A stretch of DNA of 64,000 nucleotides, from positions 496,001-560,000 of the forward strand of contig JAUZTG010000012.1 of NCBI GenBank assembly GCA_030734395.1, read 5' to 3'. The notes under the pieces are model-generated. The model saw nothing but the letters and a program-made list of their open reading frames with translations. It did not search any database and was not told the DNA's origin. A program made the position numbers and the translations under genes. The DNA is from Sarocladium kiliense (Eukaryota; Ascomycota; Sordariomycetes; Hypocreales; Sarocladiaceae). This document shows positions 11,589-22,691 of this stretch, one piece after another; the first letter of the stretch is position 1; every line of letters starts with the position of its first letter.

Positions 11589-13688
11589 ATGCGTCTCATC
11601 AAGGCTTTCGCCGTTGGCGCGTCCGTCCTCGTCGGCGTTGTCGAGGCTCTCCCTAGCCGTGCCCATGCTTTTGCGAAGCGGCAAGTCACTGAGCTTCGGG
11701 ATGACTATGACTTTGTCATTGTCGGTGGTGGTACCGCCGGTCTGACCGTCGCTCACCGTGTCTCGGCTGCTTTCCCCAAGAGTGAGTTGTGATGCGACAC
11801 CGGAGCTATTGCTTTCAAAAATCTTACTACTTACACGCATTTGCGCGGAACAGGGACCGTCCTCGTCATTGAGTACGGCAAGATCGAGGGCACCGTCGGT
11901 TACTTCGACCCAGCAGAGGATGGCCGCGGTGCCAGCCGTCTCGTCATCAGCTCGCCTCCCGTCGCCAGCGTCAACAACCGCGCCGCCACCGTCATTCTCG
12001 GTATGACCGTCGGAGGAGGATCCGCCGTCAACGGTCAATTCCTGGACCGTGGCTCCAAGTACGACTATGACGAGTGGGCCAAGCTCGGAAGCCCCGAGTT
12101 CGACGATGCTGCCGACAGCTGGGACTGGGAGAACTTTGGACCTAGCTTCCAGAAGGTGAGATGCGCCTGTTGATGTGGTATAGATGGCCAATGGCAATTG
12201 CTAACAAAGACCTGTCAGTCTTTCTACCTCACGGAGCCCAGCGATGCTCTTGTCGAGAAGTACGGCTACACCTGGGATTCTTCCTACTACACTGGCGACT
12301 CCATCGAGGCCTCGTTCCCTCCCTTCCAGTGGCCCGTCCAGAGTACGTGAACCAACCATCCTAAGATCCAAGCCCACAGCACAGCATACTTACATTCTCC
12401 CCCTCTAGGCATTGGCTGGGACGCCTACGAGGAATTCGGTCTCTCCACCCCGCAAACCTGTGACGATGGCGACAAGCACGGCATCTGCTGGGTGCCCACC
12501 GCCCAGAACTCCCAGACCGTCGAGCGCTCCCACGCCGGTGTCGGCCACTACACCCGTGTCGCCGACTCCCTCCCCAACCTGGACCTCCTTGTCGAGCACA
12601 AGGTCACGCGCCTCATCGTCGATAAGGACGAGAAGGTCCCCGCCATTGAGTTCCGCCCCGTCGCCGGTGGAGCTGTGAAGACCATCCGTCCCAAGCGTGA
12701 GGTCATCCTCTCTGCTGGTGCAGTCCACACACCTCAGATTCTGCAGAGGAGCGGTGTTGCTTCTGCTGCGTACCTTGAGTCGGAGGGTATCGAGGTTGTT
12801 GAGGATCTTCCTGGTGTTGGTCAGAACTTCCAGGATCACTGTGGTGTGCCGATTGTGTTCAGCTACGACTCTCCTTCGCCCAAGGAGGCTGACATTACGA
12901 ACAATGCAACCTACGCTGCTGAGTCTGTCGCCCAGTTCCGTGAGCGTCCCGCTCGTGGTCCTTACACCCTCGCCATGGGCAACAGCGCCGCGTACCAGTC
13001 CCTCCAGGAAGTCACTCCTCAGTGGCAGAACATCGTCGCCGACATCCGCGCCCAGATCGAGGACCGCTCTGCTCTCCAGTACCTCCCGTCCACTGCCGCC
13101 GAGGAGGTCCAGGAGGGTTACCTCGCCCAGCTGGAGATCCTCGCCCAGGCTCTCGAGCACCCTGAGCACCCCATCCTCGAGATGCCCTTCGCCACCGGCC
13201 CTGGCACCGCTTTCCTCCTCAAGCCTCTCAGCCGTGGCTCCGTGGTCCTGAACTCCGACGACCACGACGCCACCCCGATTGTCAACTACGCCACGGGCGC
13301 CAACCCCATCGATCTCGAAATCATGACCACCTACGTCGACTACTTCCGTCGCATCTACTCCACCGACACCTGGCAGGAGCGCAACCCCGTCGAGGTCGCC
13401 CCCGGCGCCAACGTGACTTCCCAAGACGCGCTGATCGAGTTCGTCAAGGATTCCGTCATCCAGTCGCTGATGCACCCCTGCTGCACGGCCGCCATGCTTC
13501 CGCGTGAGAAGGGCGGTGTCGTCGACTCCAGCCTGTCCGTGTACGGCATCTCTGGCCTCCGTGTGGCGGATTGCTCCATCATCCCCACGGTGCCAGCTGC
13601 TCACACCACCACGACGGCGTATGCGATTGGTGAGAAGGCTGCTGAGATTATCATCAAGAAGTGGAAGAAGTGCACCAGGAAGGCGTAG
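11589..13688 (+). CDS. Secreted GMC-family FAD oxidoreductase
   Basis: Four exons (11589-11781, 11854-12155, 12219-12342, 12409-13688) give a 632-residue flavoprotein. Residues 1-20 form a signal peptide (KAFAVGASVLVGVVEA) and a KR pair at 30-31 fits Kex2 processing, so the enzyme is probably extracellular. The Rossmann motif VIVGGGTAG covers residues 43-51 and binds FAD. GMC signature 1 appears around ILGMTVGGGSAVNG and signature 2 around ILSAGAVHTPQILQRSG. The proposed active-site pair is H562 (in HPCCTAAM) and H605 (in PAAHTTTT), 43 residues apart as in aryl-alcohol oxidases. Likely role: oxidation of an alcohol or sugar with O2 or a quinone (CAZy AA3-like). Substrate is not predictable. 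No cluster partner is evident nearby. Confidence 0.9.
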
Positions 13689-14158
13689 ATGAAAAACAGG
13701 ATTGTCTAGAAATACACCTCTTTCTGTTCTCGGTTTACCTTGTTGTTCCCCCATGCTTGACCTCTGACCGGATCATGACTAACTTCACTTTCCACAACCA
13801 AATGAATCACAAGACACCCAGAGCAGCATTCATCCTCGATAATTGCACATGGATTAATGCAGTAGTCCCTGTTTGCCATGGACTGCCTTGCCACACCTGC
13901 TCACCCACTGCCACTTACACAAGTCATGGCTCAGTGACGGGTGGAGGCTCAGGTGGTCATGTAGGGCGCACCCCACTGATGACTTCACTCCACCATCCGC
14001 GCCCTTCCAGCCCACTCTAAATACCATCATACATAACCTCACCTCACCTCACCCCCATCTCAGTCTCAACCCCAATCTCAACTCTTCTCCTCGGAAACCC
14101 ACTCTCTCTCTCCCCAATTCAAACTCTGAACCTTCGATTCTCGTCATCAATCGCCAAA
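13689..14158. other. Intergenic region GMC / TatD gene
   Basis: 470 bp. The distal part (14030-14158) is strongly C/T-rich with CCTCACCTCACC repeats and ends in a CAAAATG start context, consistent with the leader of the TatD-like gene. No reading frame of note. Confidence 0.45.
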
Positions 14159-15379
14159 ATGTGCCAACAACACCAAGATGACCATGACCCAACCACATCT
14201 CAACAACCACCCTCCTCCACCTCGACCACCACCATCCCCTTCCCATGGCATCTCCCCATCTACGACGCCCACTGCCACCCAACAGACACAATGTCCTCCA
14301 TCCCCCTCCTCACATCCCACCTCCGCGCCTCAGCCCTCACAATAATGGCAACTCGCTCCCAAGACCAACATTTGGTCGCCTCCGTCGCCTCCAACCTCGC
14401 CGTCAAATCAAAACTCGACCTTACCAAAGGCAGCAGCACCAAAGGCTCAACAAAAGTCATCCCATCTTTTGGCTGGCATCCCTGGTTCAGTCACCAGATC
14501 CAAGACGACATTACGAACGCCAACACCCCAGACACTGCATCGGAAGAAGAAGCAAAAGCAACACACTACCGCTCCGTCCTCACACCCTCACCAGACGACC
14601 CTTTCATAACTTCCCTCCCTCCTGCAACCCCCCTCTCAATCCTCCTCACCAGCCTCCGACAAAACCTCTCCTCCCACCCCACCGCTCTCATCGGCGAAAT
14701 CGGCCTCGACAAAGCCTTCCGCCTCCCCTCCCCTTCCACCCCTTCCTCCCCCCGCGACGAATCCCTCACCCCCGGCGGCCGCGAAGGTCGTCTTCTCTCC
14801 CCCTACCGTGTAAAACCCGAGCACCAACGTCGGATTCTCGAAGCGCAGCTGAAGCTAGCTGGTGAGCTGCGGAGAGCAGTGAGTGTGCATGGTGTACAAG
14901 CTCATGGGTTGCTACTCGAGACAGCCTCGAAGTGCTGGAAGGGTCATGAGCGGAAGATTGTCAGCAGAAGGAAACGCAGACTCGTAGCCGAAGGTGCTGA
15001 GTCTTCAGATTCAGAATCCGACGATGAGACCACCTCAGGGTCACTACCTTACCCTCCTCGTATTTGCCTCCACTCCTTCAGCGGTCCACCCGAGCTCGTG
15101 CATCAATGGCTCGACCCGTCCATCCCAGCGACAATCTACTTCTCCTTCTCCATGGCCGTCAATGCAGCCAGTGAGTCCGCGAGGGAGAAGCTCAGGGCGG
15201 TGGTGAAAGAGGTGCCGGAAGCGAAAATTCTGGTGGAGAGTGACTTGCATGTCGCGGGGGAGGAAATGGACCAGGCATTGGCGGAGATGTATCGGTTTGT
15301 GTGCGAAGTCAAGGGCTGGGAATTGGAGGCGGGCGTGAAGCGGATAGCCGACAACTTTGAGGCTTTCATCTTCGGTTAG
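14159..15379 (+). CDS. TatD-family metal-dependent hydrolase (Cut9-interacting protein Scn1-like)
   Basis: A single 1,221-nt exon encodes 406 residues with the metal-binding pattern of TatD amidohydrolases. H38 and H40 sit in DAHCHPTD, E180 in GEIGLD, H244 in VHGV, H305 in LHSFSG and D362 in VESDLH. SFGWHPW near residue 103-109 is also typical. The closest named relatives I know are fungal Cut9-interacting Scn1 homologues. Compared with bacterial TatD (about 260 residues) it is enlarged by Ser/Pro-rich insertions around 120-215 and an acidic serine insertion around 280-293 (ESSDSESDDETTS). Likely a metal-dependent nuclease or phosphoesterase; the biological substrate is unknown. It converges on the neighbouring minus-strand gene with a 295-bp gap. 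Confidence 0.88.
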   Translation: MCQQHQDDHDPTTSQQPPSSTSTTTIPFPWHLPIYDAHCHPTDTMSSIPLLTSHLRASALTIMATRSQDQHLVASVASNLAVKSKLDLTKGSSTKGSTKVIPSFGWHPWFSHQIQDDITNANTPDTASEEEAKATHYRSVLTPSPDDPFITSLPPATPLSILLTSLRQNLSSHPTALIGEIGLDKAFRLPSPSTPSSPRDESLTPGGREGRLLSPYRVKPEHQRRILEAQLKLAGELRRAVSVHGVQAHGLLLETASKCWKGHERKIVSRRKRRLVAEGAESSDSESDDETTSGSLPYPPRICLHSFSGPPELVHQWLDPSIPATIYFSFSMAVNAASESAREKLRAVVKEVPEAKILVESDLHVAGEEMDQALAEMYRFVCEVKGWELEAGVKRIADNFEAFIFG

Positions 15380-15674
15380 GCAAAGGGACTGGCGGGTGAG
15401 ATGAGCGAACAAGGTGATCACAGCAAGCGTACATGCAATGCGTGGATAAATAAGTCTTGAAAGACGTATCATTATTATTATGTGCTCTGTCCTGCGCAAT
15501 TCGCACATCGCCAAGGGAGTTTCCAATACGTCCAGCATATATACCACTCGTGAAAATCCACTCCCGACCTGAACGCCTTGTCTTTGAAACCCATGTTGCC
15601 TGGTGCTTCTACCAAGCGACGCTAAAAGAGACAAAATAAAACAGACAGAGAAGGATAATGTGAAAAAGGAAAAC

Positions 15675-17330
15675 TCATTTGTTGTAGCCAAGTCTGTCGC
15701 TCGATCGTTCGGGTACTGGCAGATGCTGCTGTTCACTTGCTCTCAACCCCGGCTCGAAACGGAACCCGTCAGCAATAACGGCTGAATCGTGAACTTGCTC
15801 CTCGTATGTCGGCAACCTGTCATCATAAGTGACGAACCCAGCCATCGGGGATCTCGGAGGGACTGCTGGAGGCTGGGGCTCATGTTGCTGTGGCTGCTCC
15901 CTCATTTGCTGCATCGGTGGCCGCCTGCCAGACACGAGGTCATCCACCATTGCTGCCGCAACCCTCAAGCCTGCAAGCTCCTGCTCCATGGAAGTATCTT
16001 CCTCACTCTCCACTCCTCTTTGGCCTTCTTCTGCTTGTCGCTCTGCCAGCGCTTGCCTGCGCTCTTCCTCGGCAGCTCTCTTCTCGGCATCGTAGTCAAT
16101 CAAGCTTCGGAAGATGCGGCAGATGAAGTTCCGGATGGCCTCCTTGCGAGCTGCCCTGGCAGCACGTCGTTCCGCCCATGTACGCAGCCATCTGCCACGA
16201 CGACGAGCGCGGCGCTCCGCGAGAGCTGTGCGAATTCGGTCGCGATGCGTGTAGAGGAGGCTGAACAGCGTAAATAGCGAAAAGGCGAAGAGAGCCAGGA
16301 AGAGAGCACTGAGAAGAGCCTCACGCGGCGATTCGGAAGACATTAGCTCCTGGCTGGGGAAAGCCCCAGGCTGATGCTCAGAGGGTGCTTGCTGTGAAAC
16401 GAAGCCATCTGTGAGAGGCTGCTCATGAACGTTGCCATCAGCGTGAACGACCGTCTCGAATCTATCATCAGACTTGTGGGAGCCCAACACCTTCTCACGG
16501 AGATGGCTTGCAGTGGCCTTGATCTTGGCCTTGATCGCCTGCCACATGCAGCGACTGGTGTCACAATCCTTGATACTCGCTGAAGACTCGTCGGCAGAAT
16601 CGGTCACCGGAATGCCAGTTGACTCCTCCTCCTCTTTAATCTTGGCCTCGAGCTCGGCGGCCTCCGCGCGAAGTTGTTCCAGCCGGTCCAGCTCAGCCTG
16701 GAGTTCTCTGTGACGAAGCTCACGCATAGCATCAACATCGTCCTCTGCCGACGGCGCATCATTCACCTGAGGCTGCCCAACAGTTGTCGCGTCGCCATCA
16801 GATTTGGAGGAGTAAAGGAGATGCGTCGAGAAGGCGACATGAGGGATCTCATCGCCGTCGAATGACAGGATGGTCATGTCGAGGAATTGTGAAGGATCAT
16901 CGCACGTGAAGTGCCACTTGGCAGTGATGGGCTGGCCATCCTCAAGTGTCAGTGGCCCAGACCCGGAGGTCTTGCCGTCCCGAGAGAGGGGATTGCCATT
17001 GATAGACACGGCAGACGGGTCGCAAGGCTTATCGGTAGCGTGGACATCGAGACGCAAGGACTATTGAAAGATGAGTGTGAGGAACTACCAAGAAAGCTGC
17101 CCTTAAGAGCGGAAGCGTGTCTTACTACTATCTCGAAGCCATCTTCGCCAACGGCCAATGGCAGACTGACAACCTCGGAGTGAGTAATAGCTAAGGTTGA
17201 GTTAGCATTTACACGTGTCGCAGACAAAGGCAAAGGCTGCTAGGCACTCACGATTACTCCCAGAGCTAGTGGCGATGGGGGCTGCGAAAACGGGAACGGC
17301 GAACAGTGCTGCCGCCTGGAGGTTACGCAT
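15675..17330 (-). CDS. Single-pass membrane protein with signal peptide and LPTYEE tail motif
   Basis: Exons 17330-17252, 17190-17126 and 17060-15675 join to 509 residues. The N-terminus (MRNLQAAALFAVPVFAAPIA) is a signal peptide. A luminal or extracellular part of about 270 residues follows and contains a charged coiled-coil-like stretch (roughly 161-194). A transmembrane helix at about 296-319 (ALLSALFLALFAFSLFTLFS) precedes a very basic juxtamembrane segment rich in Arg/Ala. The cytosolic tail is Gln/Pro-rich and includes RLPTYEEQ at about 463-469, a PY-like motif of the L/PPxY class. In fungi such motifs recruit Rsp5-type ubiquitin ligases. I do not recognise the protein; it looks like a conserved fungal integral membrane protein, and an adaptor role in membrane-protein turnover is speculation. 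Confidence 0.8.
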
Positions 17331-18411
17331 GACGGGATACAGTAGCCCGGTGAATGAGTTGACCAGCTGACGAGCCTGCGATGCGATGATGCTGAAAGGT
17401 GGTCGTCACGGGCCCACGAGGTTGTCTAGGCTTCACTTGAAGGCGGACATTCGACTCTATACGAGTGGAAGGTCCTGCGAAGCCGTTGAAGAGAGGAGAG
17501 CCAGAACAGGACAGATAGATCACAATATTAGAGGAACAGGGACGGGGAGATGCCAATGCCTTGGAGGTTACGTGTCGCAGAGAAAGATGCAGAGCTGTTA
17601 TGATGATAAGATCGCAGGAGGTGGCAGGGCAAACAAAAAACCCTTGTCTAGCGGGCGGTGAAGCCTTTGGTCCCGTCTGTGAACAAGAGGAGCGTTCAAC
17701 AAGATGAGGAGGGAAAATGAGGGCGATTGAGGCTGTGCACTTGCAGCATCTCAGGTGAAGGCGAGGGTTCGTCCGTGATGACTCGGCCCAGTCAGGCCTC
17801 TCAGTGGGTGATAGCGGGCGCTGAGTGGGGCACCTGCTGCTGGAGCCCGTCACTTCGCGATCATGAGCCAATCACCGGCGACGAGCTGACGAGGCCCCTC
17901 GCGCACTTGCCAGGCAGCTGCGTTCCTTCCCTTCCGACACCCGAGGCGTGGTCCTTGCTTACTCGCGAATCGTGTGGTTGGCGATCTTGACTGGATATCG
18001 CTTGTTCCAGTGGCCACGTGATCCTGGTCGTTGGCCTGGTACCGTACCGCAGATGAGAATACTGCCATCTGAATCAATCGGTCGAGAGAACTTTGGAATT
18101 ATATGTAAGGTACCGGTGGCTTAGAAACATAGCACTAAGATGAATGAACATGACTACCTGCATTGTGCTACGTCCCAAACTCTCAAGCCACTCGCACGTA
18201 AGACGACATTCTGGCGCCAACTGATCGTTATCGTCTCTACGGAGTATTTCGATGAATTACAAGGGTATATATCTTCAACTATCCAACAGACCAATCAAAC
18301 CATCATATACAGCCAAGGCACCTAGTAAACCGGAAGCCTTCTTACAGTCAAATCACGAAGATAACCCCCACAGATTGAATTACACCAGCACCGCCCCAGA
18401 ATAAACACCCA
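17331..18411. other. Intergenic region
   Basis: 1.08 kb between the start of the LPTYEE-motif gene and the stop of the Zn2Cys6 gene, both leftward. It contains a CACGTG E-box within GTGGCCACGTGATC near 18010-18023. No gene model could be supported; the promoter of the leftward membrane-protein gene must lie at its left end. Confidence 0.45.
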
Positions 18412-20806
18412 CTATGGCACCAAAAGGTCCGAGAGAACATCAACCCGAGTTCTGGCTACCTCAGAGTTATCGCTCATCATCTTCATGATCTCAATCATGC
18501 GAACTAAGTGTCAAGTGAAGTCAGCCACTGCATTCGCACAACGCAAAATTGGTTCCTCTCGGTCTCATCGCTCTGATTGGAAACAACTTGGGAATGACGG
18601 AACACTTACCGATATCAGACTTGGCCCTGACGAATAATGGATCTCTGTGAAGCATCTCCTCGCCTCCTGGCTCTTTCCCAGCCTCCTGAAGCACATTTCC
18701 CATACACAGGGCCTCAAGAAATGCCCTATGATTGAAGTGCCACCACACCCTTGCCTCTGGCTCGAGCAATGCGAACAGCATGAAGAAGGCATTAATGGCA
18801 TCATGCGCAGCCTCAAGCGTGCCCCTAACATTAACAGGGACATCAGCGCTTTCCGAAGCATGCACGAGCATGAGATTATGGAAATAATTGCTTGTAAGAA
18901 ACAGCGTCTGTCGCACAACGCGTTTGTTGGTCGTGGCAAGTGTGGAAAGTGAATCTGAATCCCAGGATCGAAACACATCCGGGAACGAGCGGTAGACGGA
19001 GCGAAAGTCTGCGACGAGCTTCGATTTGTGGCGAGCGGTGGTGCAGATTGGAAGGTCCAGTGACCGCGGGGAGCAAATGGTTTCTTGAACGAGATTTGCG
19101 AGGGTCCAGGAACCACGAATGTACGCTACATCCGTGGGGTCGCTACTTGCGATGGACATGCCGTCATCAAGGAGATCATCGACGTTGACGTCGGTGTGGG
19201 TAGCGGACGGTGGGAGTGAGAGCAGGACGGTAAGGAAGGTGTCTTGAAGTAGTACAGCTTGCCACAATTTGCGACGTTGCTGTTTTTCGAAAGGGGATGC
19301 GTTGGGTGTCACTGCGGATGGTTAGTGAACAAGACATCATGGAAATTTAAGGGGACAGCTTACCAATATTCGGGTCACGATGCAGCCCCATGGCGTACGC
19401 CTGGCGCACGACAATACCAGCAAATGACCAGCCGTCCGAGGCATGGTTATCGTTGATGAGGAAGTATGTCATCAATACCATAGCCTGCAAAGACCGTACC
19501 GAGGCTTGACTGAGGTAGGAGAACATGCGCAGGGCTTGGTTCGCAGCCGACGCATAAAACTCGGCCGTCTGTTTCTTCTCTTTTGGCGAGGTGGACGTGA
19601 CGAATTGAGTTCCCAAGCCGAGCATGACGAACATGAGGCCCACAAAGTCTGCGTGGGTAAGATTCTTGTCATCCTGCGAAAGGGACCAGAAGTGCTCGTA
19701 ATCGGCGTAGAAAGTCTGGCGATGGATCATAGGATAGACCGGGTCGACACATTCGAAGTAGCGGCTCAGGAGGATATCGGCCTGGATTTTCTCTGGCAAA
19801 ACAGATATGACTTCTGGCAGACCACCTTCACAAGTCCAGTAGTTGGCAAACGGATGCTCGGAACCTATGCCGAAGACATTGCTTGATGACGGAAACGTGT
19901 ATGGAACATTGGACATGAGACCGGTGGAAAGGGCAACGGCTCCTCTCGAGGTAGCGTCCCGGCCATTGAGAGAACCACGATCGGCAATGTTAGGGATGAC
20001 ATCCTTGCCATTGGGTCCCAAGGGCTTCTTCTTGGGTGGCTTGGTCATACGCCGACCATTGGCTGCGGTCCTGTTGGTCTCCCTGCAATATGATCAGCGC
20101 TGGCATTGTAAGGTGGGTTCCATTGAAGCAGACATACTCTAGAAGGTTTGCAACATGGTCATATGTGCAATCGGTTTGTCGCTTGATGCCTGGCAATCAT
20201 TTAGGAGCTGGACCGTAGGTGAGAATAAGGTCTAACTTACAAGCTAGACAATGAGGTCGCCCTCTATCACACTAAAGAGAGAAAGATGTGTCAGTTCTCA
20301 TTTCCTGTGTAGCGATGCAGCCAGACAAGGTCAGGGGCAGCAGCCAGGAAGACCGCGCAGACGCCATGCATGTTCAGCAGCCTGGGGTGGAATGCACGAT
20401 CCGTAGAAGTAAAAGGACGCGCCACGATAGAGTTTTGAGGTGACACTGCATCACCGTCCAAACCTTGAGGCGACGGGTCGTGTGCAACGTGGGGGTGACG
20501 TACTTTGGTCTTGCGCTCAACACACTCATGACAGGACAAGGTTGGCTTATTCCGCTTTTGCTTCTTCTTGGGCGGCCCGTCGCCATTGTGAGAAGCATCG
20601 GCAGACCCATCATCATACTCATCACTCGCACTGCGTGCCAGACTATGCGACAGGCGATGCGACCGGGAGGCAGAGGGAGGTGAGGGGAAGTTGGCGGTTG
20701 TGGTGGTGGAAGCCGACGTCGGGGTCAGGACGACAGGGCGACCCGGGACAGGACCCAAGGCATGGCCGTTTGTGTGAAGCTGAGGCTGCAGCTGGGGGAA
20801 ATCCAT
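18412..20806 (-). CDS. Zn(II)2Cys6 fungal transcription factor
   Basis: Six exons were assembled: 20806-20504, 20271-20241, 20189-20138, 20082-19364, 19311-18610 and 18503-18412, totalling 632 residues. The zinc cluster is CX2CX6CX6CX2CX6C, with cysteines at about 92, 95, 102, 109, 112 and 119 and the core SCHECVERKTK-CDRGRPHC. It follows the basic run PKKKQKR, a likely nuclear signal. Two introns interrupt the zinc cluster, one of 232 nt. The middle region (roughly 190-480) matches the fungal_trans regulatory domain: YFECVDPVYPMIHRQTF, then GLGTQF, then GIVVRQAYAMGLHRDP and RRKLWQAVLLQD. The start at MDFPQLQ is preferred; an in-frame upstream Met at 20899 would add 31 residues. Target genes cannot be inferred from the neighbourhood. 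Confidence 0.88.
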
Positions 20807-21884
20807 CCGAGACAGATGGCGGCAGCGAGGAGGCCAATCAGAAAAGCCAAAAGAGCAATAACCGTCGCGGGCTGCTGCAGAATGCTTGCGCGCAGCCACC
20901 GAAAATCGCGAGGCTCAGTCGACTCTCCAATGGGCGGGCGTCCGGAATGCCGAGGCGGGAGGGCGGCGTCGCGGACGAGAAAGCACCAAACAGCGGTTTC
21001 CTTCGGCCGGGAGATGAGGGTCTTTTTTTCTTGGCTTTGCAATAGAAACGCGGCTTGAGCAGATGTAGGCTTTACCCCGGATTTTGCGCGGCTGTTTGGG
21101 GGAATTAAGTGACGGGAATAAAGAATCAGACCGGACGGGACGCGGTCTGGCGGGTGAAGCAAAGAGGAAAAATTGTCTCGGCGCTGACGCGGGTCGTGGG
21201 AATAAAACGGCGGAGGCGGAGAAGCCCAAAGCGGCCGGAGGGCGCCTCCTAGTACAGCGTCGGTGGCAGATACCTTCCCTTCGGCAATCATGCACAGGCT
21301 AACTGGGTACCTTAGGTAGGTATGACACAGGCGCGATGCCGGAAGCCGAGAGGGTGGAATAGAGGATAGATGCCTGGGATGGATTGGAGAACCGACTATT
21401 ACAGCCGGACTCATACACAGGAAGATTGGGCCCATAAGACGACGAAGACGAAAAGCGAAAGCACGACAAGGGATCATGAGCCGATGGGGAAAGTTGCTTA
21501 CATAATCTAGCAAGAAACCCCCCAACTCGCCGCCCGGTGCATCCTATCTTGGGGGGGTTCAGCGACGTTACAGTGGATGGAAGGCGCTGATGACGTCTGT
21601 CTGCTTTCGGCAATTCCCATCTCAGCACTGTCTCTCCAACTGCCGGTTGCAATGTGGCTTGACGCCGCGAGCTGGCAGTTGGGGGAGCTATAGTTGGTGC
21701 AATGACTCGAGTCGTTGCATATTATTTTGTTTCGGCACCCAGAACCTCCAATGAACCTGCGAACGAGCTGACTAAAGACGCACATCCCCAGTTGTGCTTG
21801 GCATAGGCTCAACTCTGTTGACCTACCACGATTTCACTCAATACTACTCACATCATAGAGGTGAAAGAAGTCTCTGCACATCAA
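20807..21884. other. Upstream region of the Zn2Cys6 gene
   Basis: 1.08 kb lacking a credible gene. Frames reading through on the minus strand (for example 20725-21525) have Ser/Arg/Pro-rich random composition and probably reflect the long leader and promoter of the regulator. The right end borders the stop codon of the leftward alpha/beta-hydrolase gene. Confidence 0.4.
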
Positions 21885-22691
21885 TCACTCATCCTCCAAA
21901 TTATCCAGCACCAACTTCGCCAACTCACCCGGCATGCTCAACATCGGCGCATGCCCCGACCCAATCCTTACCACCCTCCCTTCCGCCTTCTTCGCCGAAG
22001 CCTCCTGCAACCCCACCGGCACCATCCTGTCCTTCTCCGTGATGAACCACACATTTGGGATCTCGACCCAGCCCTCGTACGGCACGTAGTCTCCGACGTA
22101 GTTCAACGGTTGATGCTGACACTTGGATGCCCATTCTTCCGCCTCGGAGGTGGGAAGATCGTGGAGGAAGAAGTGGAGGGGGGTTTTGCAGCTTTGGGTG
22201 CCGGTTTCAGGCTGCGAGGTTCGTCGTCAGTGTCGGACGCGATATAAAGACGACACAACATAACGTTGTCAAGTAAATATACTGACGTTGGCTTCCATGA
22301 ATGCGGCGAGACCTCCTCCTGCACCCCCCAACAACAGTGCAGACGCCAGAAACAAGATCTTCCTGACACCACCAGGCTTCCCAACAGCCTTCCTCTGCTG
22401 CACAGTCAATCCCTTCAAAGCAGAACTCCCAATCCACCCGCCCGCCGAATGGAATAGACCAACGACTCCTTCATCACCTGCCTCTTCAACCACTTGAGCG
22501 AGATCGTCTGCGATGAACGCGATGTCGTCTTTTGCCGTGATACCGGGTGGAGGAATAGAGGAAGTGCCCGTGCTGCGAAGATGACTGGTCACGACCTTGG
22601 TATGGCCGAGCTGGTTCAAGGCTTTGATCAGAGGCTGGAAAGGCTCTGGGCCTTCGTAGATGCCTGGGACGATGAAGATTGTGGGAGCCAT
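21885..22691 (-). CDS. Small alpha/beta-hydrolase fold protein
   Basis: Two exons, 22691-22287 and 22211-21885, separated by a 75-nt intron (GTCAGT...CGCAG), encode 243 residues. The start MAPTIFIVPGIYEGPEPFQPL gives the first strand and oxyanion region. The nucleophile elbow is FHSAGGW with S82, a variant of GxSxG in which the first glycine is replaced. Late candidates for the acid and base are the Asp in TEKDRMVP and the His in SGHAPMLSMP. Size and layout match fungal AB_hydrolase_1/6 proteins related to plant methylesterase and salicylate-binding esterases. Substrate unknown. Its start faces the start of the FMN-binding gene across about 820 bp. Confidence 0.85.

Noticed and set aside
12405..13754. 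A 449-codon open frame on the minus strand
   Set aside because: It lies exactly antisense to the GMC oxidoreductase exon 4 and has the Gly/Val/Asp-rich composition expected of the complement of a codon-biased gene.
20807..20899. Longer Zn2Cys6 regulator starting at 20899
   Set aside because: The extra 31 residues are not typical and the Met at 20806 gives a plausible start; retained only as an alternative.
20725..21525. A 266-codon minus-strand frame upstream of the Zn2Cys6 gene
   Set aside because: It overlaps the regulator's first exon out of frame and has low-complexity Ser/Pro/Arg composition; most likely promoter and leader.
11589..22691. A secondary-metabolite cluster (GMC oxidoreductase, Zn2Cys6 regulator, hydrolase)
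   Set aside because: No polyketide synthase, peptide synthetase, terpene cyclase or transporter is present and the genes are interrupted by housekeeping-type genes.
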